A DNA stretch of 46,025 nucleotides, from assembly GCA_018969885.1 (NCBI GenBank), contig JAGWXN010000002.1, positions 1 to 46,025 of the forward strand. Direction: 5' to 3'. The stretch is from Betaproteobacteria bacterium. GTDB lineage: Bacteria > Pseudomonadota > Gammaproteobacteria > Burkholderiales > Burkholderiaceae. Position numbers and translations under genes: made by a program. This document shows, one piece after another, positions 1 through 8,253 of the stretch. A model generated the notes under the pieces. That model saw only the letters and a program-made list of their open reading frames with translations, did no database searches and was not told the origin of the DNA. Position 1 is the first letter of the stretch. Every line of letters starts with the position of its first letter.

Positions 1-300
1 ACCCGGATCGCAGAGCTGCTCCGCGCGAGCCCGGCTGCCGACCTCGAGCGCAACCTGAAGGCGCTCCTGGCTCAGACGTTTCAGAAGCTTGAACTCGTTA
101 CCCGCGAGGAGTTCGAAGTCGAGCGTGAGCGACTGGCCCGCCTCCAGACGCGATTGGAGGCGCTCGAACGCCACCTACAGGGCAGGGCTGCGCCGGACGG
201 CGCGGCCGCAGCCCCTGCCCCAGTTTCGTCCAACCCTGGCGCCGAGGCACCCAGCCAGCCGCCCGAAAATCCTTATCAGCTACCGCCCGCGGGCCGTTAA
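1..300 (+). CDS. ubiK: UbiK/YqiC (BMFP-domain) ubiquinone accessory factor, 5'-truncated
   Basis: Frame 1 is open from the window edge to TAA at 298-300 and encodes 99 residues, so the N-terminus is missing. The visible part has the family's shape. A short amphipathic region (RIAELLRASPAADLERNLKALL) leads into the LAQTFQKLELVTREEFE segment and then a heptad-type coiled coil (VERERLARLQTRLEALERHL). An Ala/Pro-rich tail ends in NPYQLPPAGR. UbiK family proteins are small trimeric coiled-coil factors that help the Ubi complex make ubiquinone under aerobic conditions. From memory, ubiK lies just upstream of comM in many Burkholderiales. Here comM follows on the same strand, but two minus-strand genes lie between them. 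The assignment rests on motif shape and synteny. Confidence 0.82.
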   Translation, partial: TRIAELLRASPAADLERNLKALLAQTFQKLELVTREEFEVERERLARLQTRLEALERHLQGRAAPDGAAAAPAPVSSNPGAEAPSQPPENPYQLPPAGR

Positions 301-316
301 GCGGACCAGAGGCCGC

Positions 317-967
317 TCAGAGCCCGATCACGCCGTCGCGAGCCTGCGGCGGCAGTCGCGCCAGGTGGGCGGTGCAGGGCCCCAGCGCAAGGCGCAGCCG
401 CCCCCCGATAACCTCGGCCACCACCAGCGAAGCGTTGGCAGGCGGGCCGGCGCGAACGCTCGCCGCCCCGCCCTCAATGTGCGCCGCAAGCAGTTGGCGC
501 ACGACCAGGCCGTGGGTTACCAGGAGAAGATGCTCGGCGTCGGCCAGGCGATCGGCGGCTGCCTGCGTTAATCCGCTGACGCGCGCCACGAGCCTCGCGC
601 AGCCATCCGCCACCCGCGCCTCGAACTGCGCAAGCGACTCGCCCTCGGGCGGCGCCTCGATCATCGTGATCGGATTGAAATCGAGGCTGCGATAAGCACG
701 ACCCCGCAGCGCCCCGAAATTACGCTCGCGCCAGTCGGGAGAGGTGTCGACCGACCGCTCCACATGCAGCGCCACCTGCTCGGCAGTCTGGCGCGCACGC
801 AGCAGATCACTTGCCACGATCGCAGCCACCCGGTACTCCTGCGCGAGGCGCGCACCGAGGGCATCGGCCTGCTGTAGACCATGCGGTGAGAGCCCCGTGT
901 CAGCCGGCTGAACGATGCCGGCGACATTGAGCGCGGTTTCGCCGTGTCGCGCGATCAGCAGCGCCAT
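317..967 (-). CDS. Histidine phosphatase family (phosphoglycerate mutase-like) protein
   Basis: A 216-aa protein starting at ATG 967. The frame stays open upstream, but the canonical N-terminal strand MALLIARHGET begins exactly here. The RHG signature is at residues 7-9 (H8 would be the phosphorylated histidine). An acidic WRERNFG segment follows, and the second catalytic histidine lies in LLVTHGLVVRQ. These define branch 1 of the histidine phosphatase superfamily, which includes broad-specificity phosphatases, cobalamin-pathway CobC and cofactor-independent phosphoglycerate mutases. The substrate cannot be read from the sequence. The gene lies 40 nt downstream of the NIPSNAP gene on the same strand and is probably co-transcribed with it. 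It converges on ubiK with a 16-nt gap. Confidence 0.85.
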   Translation of the reverse strand: MALLIARHGETALNVAGIVQPADTGLSPHGLQQADALGARLAQEYRVAAIVASDLLRARQTAEQVALHVERSVDTSPDWRERNFGALRGRAYRSLDFNPITMIEAPPEGESLAQFEARVADGCARLVARVSGLTQAAADRLADAEHLLLVTHGLVVRQLLAAHIEGGAASVRAGPPANASLVVAEVIGGRLRLALGPCTAHLARLPPQARDGVIGL

Positions 968-1007
968 TGCGCCGCCCCGGCTGGCCGGTGAAGCGCAGCG
1001 CGTCGCA

Positions 1008-1325
1008 TCAGGGCTGCGGCCCCCAGCCGGCCGGCAGCATGAGCTTGTTCTTTTGCGACACAAAGAGCGGCCGCACCTTCTTCGCGAAAGCCATGAACTT
1101 AGGGTCGGAGAACACGCCGGTCCAAAACGCGCGCCGATCGGCGTCGTCGTCGAATTTCCAGATGTGGATGAGTTCGTTGATCGCGCCCACGTCACCCGTG
1201 AAATAGCCGATCAGCTTCGGCGGGTGGCCGCTGATGGCCGCCCAGCCCTCGCTTTTGTAGAGCTCCATGATCTCGGCCATCTTGCCGGGAATGACTTCGT
1301 AGGTGCGCAGTTCGTAAATGGCCAT
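1008..1325 (-). CDS. NIPSNAP family protein
   Basis: A 105-aa protein starting at ATG 1325. The N-terminus MAIYELRTYEVIPGKMAE and the later LIGYFTGDVGAINELIHIWKF follow the NIPSNAP pattern: a ferredoxin-like dimeric alpha/beta barrel fold with the sequence order Y-E-x-R-x-Y, G, then H-x-W. Bacterial members are small cytoplasmic proteins of unknown biochemical role, often found beside catabolic genes. Here it is the first gene of a two-gene minus-strand unit with the histidine phosphatase. It faces comM across a gap of about 250 nt that must hold promoters for both directions. I see no strong -10/-35 pair in that gap. The family call is firm, but no function can be given. Confidence 0.85.
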   Translation of the reverse strand: MAIYELRTYEVIPGKMAEIMELYKSEGWAAISGHPPKLIGYFTGDVGAINELIHIWKFDDDADRRAFWTGVFSDPKFMAFAKKVRPLFVSQKNKLMLPAGWGPQP

Positions 1326-1575
1326 GGGGAAACCCTCCGGTTACGTTGAAGGCCGAAGTATGAGGGGCGCCGCGCAAAGCGCAGCGTGCGGTTTCGCGAA
1401 ACGCGCGCGGGCGCCGACAGCACCTGGCGCAAAACATCTCACTCATCCCAATGGCCTGGCCGGTTGGCCGAGCCCTGAGTCGATTCGGACAGCGTCCCGG
1501 GGCAGCATCGGTCCTTCGTATTTCGGGGCGTTCACGCCGCCCAGCCGTCCGATTTCCAGCCCACCCCCCTCCGCC

Positions 1576-3084
1576 ATGTCGCTTGCCATCGTCCGATCCC
1601 GCGCCCTCATCGGGCTGTCCGCGCCCGAAGTCCGGGTCGAGGTTCACGTCGGGCGCGGCCTGCCCGCATTCCATATCGTGGGTCTGCCGGAGGCTGCGGT
1701 GCGCGAAAGCCGCGAGCGGGTACGCGCAGCGCTCGTTCACCGCGGCTTCGATTTTCCCAATCGCCGCCTCACCGTCAATCTCGCACCGGCCGATCTTCCG
1801 AAAGACTCCGGCCGATTTGATCTCCCGATCGCCATTGGCGTGCTCGCGGCAAGCGGTCAGCTGCCCGCAGAGCCACTCGAAGACCTCGAGCTCGCCGGTG
1901 AACTCTCCCTCACTGGCGAACTACGCCCCATTCGCGGCAGCCTCCCCATGGCAATCGCCGCCCGCACCGCCGGCCGCCGGCTGGTGGTCCCGGCTGCCAG
2001 CGCCAGCGAAGCCGCGGTCTATCCCGAGGTCGCTGCGCTTGCAGCCCACCACCTGGGCGAGGTGTGCCTGCATCTGCTCGGCGCATCACCTCTGGCAAGA
2101 GTCGATCACCAGCTGCCCGCACCCGCTCAGTGGCAGGGCGCCAACTTCAGCGACATCCGCGGCCACACCCAGGCACGGCGGGCGCTTGAAATCGCGGCCG
2201 CGGGCGGCCACTCGGCACTCATGGTGGGCCCGCCCGGCGCCGGCAAATCCATGCTCGCCTCGCGCCTCGCCTCCATCCTCCCGCCCCTCTCAAGCGAGGA
2301 AGCGCTCGAAGTCGCTTCGGTGCAGGCGCTCGCCGGCAGCTTCAACTCCGCGCACTGGGGCCGTCGCCCGATGCGCGCACCGCACCACAGCGCCTCGGCT
2401 GCGGCGCTGGTGGGCGGCGGGCCTGGCCCGCGGCCCGGCGAAATCAGCCTCGCGCATCACGGCGTGCTGTTTCTCGATGAGCTGCCTGAGTTCTCGCGTC
2501 CCGTCCTGGAGGCCTTGCGTGAGCCGCTCGAAACCGGCCACATCACGCTCGCCCGCGCGAGCCGCTCCATCGATCTTCCAGCGCGCTTTCAACTGATCGC
2601 CGCCATGAACCCCTGCAGCTGCGGACATCTTGGCGACCCGCGCTGCCGGTGTAGCGCCGAGCAGGTGCTGCGCTACCAGCGACGCGTCTCTGGCCCGCTC
2701 CTCGATCGGCTCGATCTGCTCCTGTCGGTGGCGCGCCTGAGCGAAACCGATCTGCTCGAGCGCACACCGGTCGAGGCAAGCGACACCATCCGCCTGCGGG
2801 TGGAAGCCGCCTGGTCGCGTCAGCTCAGCCGGCAGGGCTGCGCCAATTCACGGCTCGACGCGCAAGGCATTGCGCGCCACTGCGCGCTAGGCGCCGACGC
2901 CCAGGCGCTGATCGTGGCGGCAAGCCAGCGCCTGCGGTGGTCGGCGCGCGGCGTGCATCGCGCGCTCAGGGTCGCCCGCACCATTGCAGACCTCGCCGGT
3001 AGCGCCGACCTCGAACGCAACCATCTGGCCGAGGCCATCGCCTATCGCCGTTCACCCCTTGAGCTGAGCGGCGAGGCTGGCTGA
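1576..3084 (+). CDS. comM: ComM/YifB-family Mg-chelatase-like AAA+ ATPase
   Basis: A 502-aa protein. The start was set at ATG 1576 because MSLAIVRSRALIGLSAPEV is the family's N-terminus; the frame is open further upstream but codes for low-complexity sequence. The order is an N-terminal Lon-like (ChlI) domain (about 20-145), a Mg-chelatase AAA+ core with Walker A GPPGAGKS at 218-225 and Walker B LFLDEL (D301), the Cys-rich NPCSCGHLGDPRCRC segment, and a C-terminal Mg_chelatase_C helical domain. Length matches E. coli YifB (about 506 aa). In naturally transformable bacteria ComM is a hexameric helicase that drives branch migration when donor DNA is integrated. dprA lies 24 kb away in this window, so part of the integration machinery is present. 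No comEA or pilus genes are visible here. Confidence 0.95.
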   Translation: MSLAIVRSRALIGLSAPEVRVEVHVGRGLPAFHIVGLPEAAVRESRERVRAALVHRGFDFPNRRLTVNLAPADLPKDSGRFDLPIAIGVLAASGQLPAEPLEDLELAGELSLTGELRPIRGSLPMAIAARTAGRRLVVPAASASEAAVYPEVAALAAHHLGEVCLHLLGASPLARVDHQLPAPAQWQGANFSDIRGHTQARRALEIAAAGGHSALMVGPPGAGKSMLASRLASILPPLSSEEALEVASVQALAGSFNSAHWGRRPMRAPHHSASAAALVGGGPGPRPGEISLAHHGVLFLDELPEFSRPVLEALREPLETGHITLARASRSIDLPARFQLIAAMNPCSCGHLGDPRCRCSAEQVLRYQRRVSGPLLDRLDLLLSVARLSETDLLERTPVEASDTIRLRVEAAWSRQLSRQGCANSRLDAQGIARHCALGADAQALIVAASQRLRWSARGVHRALRVARTIADLAGSADLERNHLAEAIAYRRSPLELSGEAG

Positions 3085-3088
3085 ACGC

Positions 3089-4339
3089 TCACATCGCCGC
3101 GCTTTGCCCGCCCGGCGGCTTCACGCGCCAGCCGATCATCACCGCAAGCGCCAACAGCTGCAGCACCAGCCAGCAGGCAAGCGCCCACCGAAACGCAGGC
3201 GCCTGCTCAAGCCCCAGTTGCCGGCCCAGCACATCCACCAGCACGCCAAACAACCACTGGGTGAAAAAGATGCCCACGAAAATCATCATGTTGAAGGCGC
3301 TGAATGCCCGGCCGGTGAGCGCACCGCGAAAGGTGAGGCTCACATGGCTCTGAACCGGCGTAAACACCGTCACGCCCACCGCAAACGGCAGCCATGCGAG
3401 CCATGCCCAGGCGCCCTCGGCGAACACAATCACTGCCTGCGCACCAATCATGAGCAGCGATCCGCCCACCGTCACGGAAAGCGTCGACCAGCCACGCGCG
3501 GTCAGCCTGGGCATCACCCAACCCAGCAGCAGATAGGCAAACATCAACACCACATTGATCACCAGGAGCGCCTGCGCGCTTTGCGTCGCTGACATCCCAA
3601 GCACCCGCGTAAACCATGGCCCTGCCCACAGGCTCTGCATGGCAATGAACGTGGCCTGCAGCGTGACCGACGGCACGACGTACCGCCAGAAATAGCGCTC
3701 ACGAAACACTTCAAGGTAGGCGCGCCATTGCTCGGCAAGCGGTGTGGCAGGCTGACGCGGCTCGGCCGGCAGGAGCACTCTCAGGCCTACCGCCGCAAGC
3801 GCGAGCAACCCCGCGCAGAGAAAAAACAGCCCCCGCCAGCCAATGAGCGGCAGGGCGAGCTGCGCAGGCACGGTTGACGTGAGCGCGCCCAGCGTGCCGG
3901 CGGTAAGCATCCAGGCGGCCAGCCGCTGCTGACGCTCCGGCGCAAACGCAAACCGGAAAGCGCGTAACCCCGACATCAGCGCGCCCGACACACCAATGCC
4001 GATCACCACCCGAGCGAGGCCCAGCACCCAGGCCTCGGTTGCAAGCGCAAACATGAGGCAGCCAAGCGCTGCAATCGCGAGCAGCGTCGAGTCGGTATCG
4101 CGCGAGCCAAACCGGTCGAGCCAGACGCCGAGCGGTAGCTGCATGAGGATGAAGCTGAAGAAATAAGCGCTGGAAAGCGCCCCGAGCTGCGCGTTGCTGA
4201 AGCCAAACTGATCGACGAGCTCTGGCGCAATCACCGCATTGACGGTGCGAAGCGCATACGACAGCACATAGCCCGAGGCAAAGAGCGCAAACACGCCGAA
4301 CCCGGCCTCGACACTCGGCGGGGATACGCTTCGAATCAT
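3089..4339 (-). CDS. MFS transporter
   Basis: A 416-aa polytopic membrane protein with about 12 hydrophobic segments. The loop 2-3 motif GVWLDRFGSRD resembles the MFS signature G-x3-D-R-x-G-R. A central hydrophilic loop around EPRQPATPLAEQW splits the two six-helix halves. The N-terminal half (GYVLSYALRTVNAVIAPEL) resembles the nitrate/cyanate/hexuronate-like MFS branches, but the substrate cannot be told. The start at ATG 4339 overlaps the upstream lipoprotein-like gene's stop codon (ATGA, 4336-4339), so the two are probably translated together. The gene converges on comM with a 4-nt gap between stop codons. Confidence 0.88.
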   Translation of the reverse strand: MIRSVSPPSVEAGFGVFALFASGYVLSYALRTVNAVIAPELVDQFGFSNAQLGALSSAYFFSFILMQLPLGVWLDRFGSRDTDSTLLAIAALGCLMFALATEAWVLGLARVVIGIGVSGALMSGLRAFRFAFAPERQQRLAAWMLTAGTLGALTSTVPAQLALPLIGWRGLFFLCAGLLALAAVGLRVLLPAEPRQPATPLAEQWRAYLEVFRERYFWRYVVPSVTLQATFIAMQSLWAGPWFTRVLGMSATQSAQALLVINVVLMFAYLLLGWVMPRLTARGWSTLSVTVGGSLLMIGAQAVIVFAEGAWAWLAWLPFAVGVTVFTPVQSHVSLTFRGALTGRAFSAFNMMIFVGIFFTQWLFGVLVDVLGRQLGLEQAPAFRWALACWLVLQLLALAVMIGWRVKPPGGQSAAM

Positions 4340-4935
4340 GGGACCAGCAACCGGAATGAATCGAGCATGGTGCGCGCCTGCTGCGCCTGGGCGGGCGCCA
4401 CGATCGCCACCGCCTGCCAGAGCTGCTCCCGATGCGCAACGAACACCGCCTGCATGATCACCGGCTCGCCCGTCACCTGGCCGCGCGCTTCCACCGCGAT
4501 GGCGTCCACCGCACCCTTCGCGGTACCGGAAAGATCAACCAACCCCACGCGGACCGGAACGCCAGGCTGTGGCTCAGCGCCCAGGTTACGCAGCATCGCC
4601 ACCCGCATGGCCGACAGCGCCTTCGCATGGGTGGCCGCCATATCTGGGGCGGCCTCGAGCCGCACCGTGCCCACCGTGAACAGGGCCCGATCGACGCGCG
4701 CGCCGGTCATGGTCATGTCGACCTTAAGACCGTTGAGATCGATCTCCCGGCTCATGGACGCGGGGCGTCCGGGCAAAAGCACCGAAAAGCCCTGTTCGAG
4801 GCTTCGGGTTTCACGCCAGTTGAATTCGGGCGAACATGCGGCCGAGAGGCCAGCCAGTGCCAACCAACCCAACAGACCGCGGATCGCTCGTCGGCGACCG
4901 GCGATGCGCCGGAACATGCTGGACGGCAGACTCAT
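4336..4935 (-). CDS. Probable envelope protein with N-terminal signal/lipobox-like region, function unknown
   Basis: A 199-aa protein starting at ATG 4935 (an alternative ATG is 6 codons in). A basic stretch RRIAGRRRAIRG is followed by a hydrophobic core LLGWLALAGL and then SAAC, with Cys34. This looks like a lipoprotein signal, but Ser at -3 is not the usual Leu, so either lipidation or plain signal-peptidase cleavage is possible. The mature part is an alpha/beta sequence (GFSVLLPGRPASMSREIDLNG ... VFVAHREQLWQAVAIV ... ARTMLDSFRL). This recalls small periplasmic proteins with a FSVxLPGxP motif that are often annotated only as hypothetical. It is the first gene of a two-gene unit with the MFS permease, to which it is coupled by a 4-nt overlap. 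It is divergent from the DUF1840 gene, with 45 nt between starts. Confidence 0.72.
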   Translation of the reverse strand: MSLPSSMFRRIAGRRRAIRGLLGWLALAGLSAACSPEFNWRETRSLEQGFSVLLPGRPASMSREIDLNGLKVDMTMTGARVDRALFTVGTVRLEAAPDMAATHAKALSAMRVAMLRNLGAEPQPGVPVRVGLVDLSGTAKGAVDAIAVEARGQVTGEPVIMQAVFVAHREQLWQAVAIVAPAQAQQARTMLDSFRLLVP

Positions 4936-4980
4936 CGGATAATGGTACCAAGCTGTCCCATCCTCCAGGGAGTTACAACC

Positions 4981-5355
4981 ATGATCTACGAATTCCGTTC
5001 GCGCGCCACGGGCAGCATCGTGATGATGGGACAGGTGGCCGAACGGATGCTTGGCATCCTCGGTAAGCCCACCGGACCCCAGGGCATCATCACGGTTGAG
5101 CAGCTCCCTGAGGCGATCGCTAGACTGCGGACAGCGATCGCCGACGAGCAGCGCGCACGCGCGGCGGCACGCGAGGCCGCGCATGCGGGCGAGCGGGCTG
5201 CCGGTGCGCTGCCAAAGCCCGCCGCGGGCGGCGGGCACGACGCCGAAGAAGCCGGCCCCGGTGCGGCGATCTCGCTCGAAGCCCGGGCTCAACCGCTGAT
5301 CGAAATGTTTGAGCGCGCGCTGGCCGGCAAGCGTGACGTCACCTGGGGGGTCTGA
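4981..5355 (+). CDS. DUF1840 domain-containing protein
   Basis: A 124-aa protein with ATG 4981 preceded by GGGAG. The N-terminal MIYEFRSRATGSIVMMG, the KPTGPQGIITVEQLPEAI segment and the C-terminal RAQPLIEMFERALAGKRDVTWGV are the recurrent blocks of DUF1840, a small cytoplasmic family found largely in betaproteobacteria. Between them lies an Ala/Gly-rich linker. No function is known. The TGA stop is one base before the TTG start of the CoA-transferase gene, so the two are likely translated from one message. Confidence 0.88.
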   Translation: MIYEFRSRATGSIVMMGQVAERMLGILGKPTGPQGIITVEQLPEAIARLRTAIADEQRARAAAREAAHAGERAAGALPKPAAGGGHDAEEAGPGAAISLEARAQPLIEMFERALAGKRDVTWGV

Positions 5356-5356
5356 G

Positions 5357-7003
5357 TTGAAGCTCATCAGTGCCGACGACGCGGCCGCACTTATCCCATG
5401 CGGCGCCACCGTCGCGAGCGCGGGTTTTCTGGGGGCAGGACACGCTGAAGCGATCACCGAAGCGATCGAACGGCGATTCCTGCGTGACCAGGCGCCGCGC
5501 GACCTCACCCTCATCTACTCGGCCGGCCAGGGCGACCGGGCAACCCGCGGCGTCAATCACTTCTGCCACCGAGGGCTCACCCGCCGCGTGATTGGCGGGC
5601 ACTGGCGATCGGCGCCCGGACTGGCGCAACTCGCCCTCGAGGAAGGCACCGAGGCCTACAACCTGCCGCAGGGCGTCATCTCACAGCTCTATCGCGCCAT
5701 TGCGGGACGCAAGCCTGGCGTGATCACGCCCATCGGCCTGCACACCTTCGTGGACCCCAGGCATGGGGGCGGGAAGCTCAATCAGCGTTGTAGCGAGGAT
5801 CTGGTGGAGCTCATCACGATCGCAGGCGAGGAGTACCTGCGCTATAAGCCCCTCCCGATCGACTGCGCGCTCATTCGCGCCACCACCGCTGATGCGCTGG
5901 GCAACCTGAGCGCCGAGCACGAGCCTTTTCACCATGAGCTCCTCGCCATCGCGCAGGCCGCGCGCAATAGCGGCGGGATGGTGATCGCACAGGTCAAACG
6001 TCTGGTGGGCGCCCACCCACAGGCGCGCGCAGTCTGCGTGCCCGGCATCCTGGTCGACTATGTGGTGGTGGTGGGCGAGCACCCCCATCATCACTCCATG
6101 ACCTTTGGCGAATACTTTAATCCCGCCTATACCGGACTCATCCCGCGCCAGACGACGACGCCCGCGCGCGCGCGCTCGGGCTCATCCGGGCCGGCGACCC
6201 CGCCAGCAGGGCCACGAACCGTCGATCCGCGCCGCATCATTCAGCGGCGGGCGGTCCTTGAACTCGCCGCCGTTCGGCCACGTACTGTGAACCTGGGCGT
6301 CGGCATGCCCGCGGGGGTGGGCGCGCTGTCGCGCGAGGCGGGTATCCCGGGGATTGTGCTCACCGTGGAATCGGGCCCAATCGGCGGCACGCCGGCTGAT
6401 GGCCTGTCCTTCGGCGCCGCCGAGCATCCGCAGGCAATCGTCGATGAACCCGCACAGTTCGACTTCTACGACGGCGGCGGCCTCGACATGGCGTTTCTTG
6501 GCATGGCCGAAGCCGATCCGCACGGCAATGTGAACGTCGGTCTGTTTGGCGTCGGTCCCTGGCGACGGATTGCCGGGGTCGGCGGTTTCATCAACATCAC
6601 GCAATCCACGCGTGAGCTGGTCTTCATGGGTACCCTCACCTCAGGGGGGCTGCAGCTGATGATGGATAACGGGAATCTGAGGATCGAACGCGAGGGGCGC
6701 TGGAGGAAGCTGGTGCCGCAGGTAGGCCTCCTCTGCTTTAACGGCGAGTACGCCTCGCGTCAGGCGATTCGTGCCACCTATGTGACCGAGCGTGCGGTCT
6801 TTCGGCTGCAGGCGGGGCGGCTCACTTTGTGCGAGGTCGCGCCCGGGCTGGACGTCGAGCGCGATGTGCTGGCCCAGTTGCCCCCCGGGGTTGCGGTCGC
6901 GCCCTCGCTTTGCCTGATGGATGCCCGGGTGTTTCAGGACGGCCCGATGGTGCTGGACGACAACCCCCCACCCCCGGAGCCGCCTCGGGTGGCTGCGCGA
7001 TGA
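5357..7003 (+). CDS. Fused alpha/beta acyl-CoA:acetate/3-ketoacid CoA-transferase (family I, YdiF/Pct-like)
   Basis: A 548-aa protein made of two CoA-transferase domains in one chain. The N-terminal half has the alpha-subunit features ALIPCGATVASAGFLGAGHAE and the long NLPQGVISQLYR/GTFVDPRHGGG stretch. The C-terminal half carries VESGPIGG, where Glu338 sits at the place of the catalytic glutamate that forms the glutamyl-CoA thioester in propionate/acetate CoA-transferases. A TTG start at 5357 is preferred. It has a GGGGGG ribosome site 6 nt upstream and gives the family's N-terminus. The ATG at 5309 would add 16 residues and overlap DUF1840. The enzyme moves CoA between short-chain or keto acids; its exact substrates are unknown. 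The stop overlaps the start of the BenE-like transporter (ATGA), so an imported acid may be the CoA acceptor. Confidence 0.9.
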   Translation: MKLISADDAAALIPCGATVASAGFLGAGHAEAITEAIERRFLRDQAPRDLTLIYSAGQGDRATRGVNHFCHRGLTRRVIGGHWRSAPGLAQLALEEGTEAYNLPQGVISQLYRAIAGRKPGVITPIGLHTFVDPRHGGGKLNQRCSEDLVELITIAGEEYLRYKPLPIDCALIRATTADALGNLSAEHEPFHHELLAIAQAARNSGGMVIAQVKRLVGAHPQARAVCVPGILVDYVVVVGEHPHHHSMTFGEYFNPAYTGLIPRQTTTPARARSGSSGPATPPAGPRTVDPRRIIQRRAVLELAAVRPRTVNLGVGMPAGVGALSREAGIPGIVLTVESGPIGGTPADGLSFGAAEHPQAIVDEPAQFDFYDGGGLDMAFLGMAEADPHGNVNVGLFGVGPWRRIAGVGGFINITQSTRELVFMGTLTSGGLQLMMDNGNLRIEREGRWRKLVPQVGLLCFNGEYASRQAIRATYVTERAVFRLQAGRLTLCEVAPGLDVERDVLAQLPPGVAVAPSLCLMDARVFQDGPMVLDDNPPPPEPPRVAAR

Positions 7004-8244
7004 GCGCCGGCCGCTTCGAGCAACCCGACCAGGCCCCCGCCGGTTTTCGTGAGATCTGGCGTGACTTCGGCACCGTCTATGCCGCCAACGGCCTGATCGG
7101 TTTCATCTTTGCGGCAAGCGGGCCCGTGGCGATCATTTTGTCGGTGGGCTCGCGGGGCGGGCTGACCGAGGCAGAGCTCGCATCGTGGCTGTTCGGGAGT
7201 TTTTTCGTCAACGGCATTCTCTCCATCCTCTTTTGCTGGCGCTGGCGGCAGCCGCTTGTTTTCTTCTGGACGATCCCGGGCACGGTTCTGGTCGGTCAGG
7301 CGCTTGAGCATCTGCGCTTTACCGAGGTGGTGGGCGCATTCCTTCTCACTGGCCTGCTCATGATCGCGCTCGCCTTCACCGGCTGGATCAAGCGGCTGAT
7401 GGCGGCGGTCCCCATGCCAATCGTGATGGGCATGGTCGCCGGGGTGTTCCTGCGCTTCGGACTCGACCTGGTGCGCGCGATGCATGAGTCGCCTGCGATT
7501 GCTGCGCCGATGGTGCTCGCGTTCATCGCGGCATCGGTGTGGCCAGCGCTTGGCCGGCGCGCGCCCCCGGTGATTGCAGCGCTCGCAGCGGGTACGATCG
7601 CCGTCGCCCTCGCAGGCAGCCCCGGCGAGGCCCTCACAAGCGCATTCGAGCTCGCACGTCCCGTTTTCCAGCGCCCCGAATGGTCGGCTGCCGCAGCCTT
7701 CGAGCTGGTGGTGCCGCTTGCCATCACCGTGCTGATCGTTCAGAACGGTCAGGGCTTTGCGGTGCTTGAGCCCGCAGGGCACCGCGCACCAGTCAATGCG
7801 GTCACGCTGGGCTGTGGCGTCTGGTCGTGCATCACCGCTCTGATCGGTACCGTCTCCACCTGCCTCACCGGCCCCACCAACGCGCTGATCTCAAGCTCGG
7901 GCGAACGTCACCGGCACTACACCGCGGGCATTTTCGTGGGGCTCTTGTCGCTTGCCTTCGGGGCGCTCGCACCGGGGTTCACCCGGCTCCTGCTCGCCAC
8001 ACCGCCTGCGTTCATCGCAGCACTCGCGGGTCTTGCCATGCTGCGGGTATTACAGACCGCGTTTCAGATTTCCTTTCGTGAGCGATTTTCGCTCGGTGCG
8101 CTGATCGCTTTTCTGGTCACCGTGGCCAATCAGCCAATTGCGGGCATCGGCGCGCCGTTCTGGGGCCTGGTATTTGGCTTTGCCGGCGCGTGGCTTCTCG
8201 AGCGCGGCGACTTCAAAGCGCGGGCAGGCGGGACCGGCCGGTAG
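7000..8244 (+). CDS. BenE-family (benzoate/H+ symporter-like) inner-membrane transporter
   Basis: A 414-aa protein starting at ATG 7000, overlapping the CoA-transferase stop by 4 nt. It has 11-12 hydrophobic segments. The conserved blocks are YAANGLIGFIFAASGPVAIIL, a TIPGTVLVG re-entrant-like segment, MAAVPMPIVMGMVAGVFLRFG, and later NGQGFAVLEPAGHRAPVN and STCLTGPTNALISSSGERHRHYTAG. The last two are typical of the BenE family within the nucleobase/benzoate APC superfamily. Characterised members take up benzoate, but many homologues have unknown aromatic or organic acid substrates. Coupling to a CoA-transferase suggests uptake followed by CoA activation of the same acid; this is inference. It converges on metH with a 9-nt gap. 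Confidence 0.87.
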   Translation: MSAGRFEQPDQAPAGFREIWRDFGTVYAANGLIGFIFAASGPVAIILSVGSRGGLTEAELASWLFGSFFVNGILSILFCWRWRQPLVFFWTIPGTVLVGQALEHLRFTEVVGAFLLTGLLMIALAFTGWIKRLMAAVPMPIVMGMVAGVFLRFGLDLVRAMHESPAIAAPMVLAFIAASVWPALGRRAPPVIAALAAGTIAVALAGSPGEALTSAFELARPVFQRPEWSAAAAFELVVPLAITVLIVQNGQGFAVLEPAGHRAPVNAVTLGCGVWSCITALIGTVSTCLTGPTNALISSSGERHRHYTAGIFVGLLSLAFGALAPGFTRLLLATPPAFIAALAGLAMLRVLQTAFQISFRERFSLGALIAFLVTVANQPIAGIGAPFWGLVFGFAGAWLLERGDFKARAGGTGR

Positions 8245-8253
8245 GTCGAGGGC

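Noticed and set aside
317..1195. A 292-residue version of the histidine phosphatase
   Set aside because: The first 76 residues are Arg/Ser-rich shadow sequence of the NIPSNAP gene on the same strand. The RHG-bearing N-terminus at ATG 967 is the true start.
3068..3100. Terminator from inverted repeat GCGGCGA/TCGCCGC between comM and the MFS gene
   Set aside because: The 7-bp arms are separated by a 19-nt loop and lie in coding ends, with no T-tract. Too weak to call.
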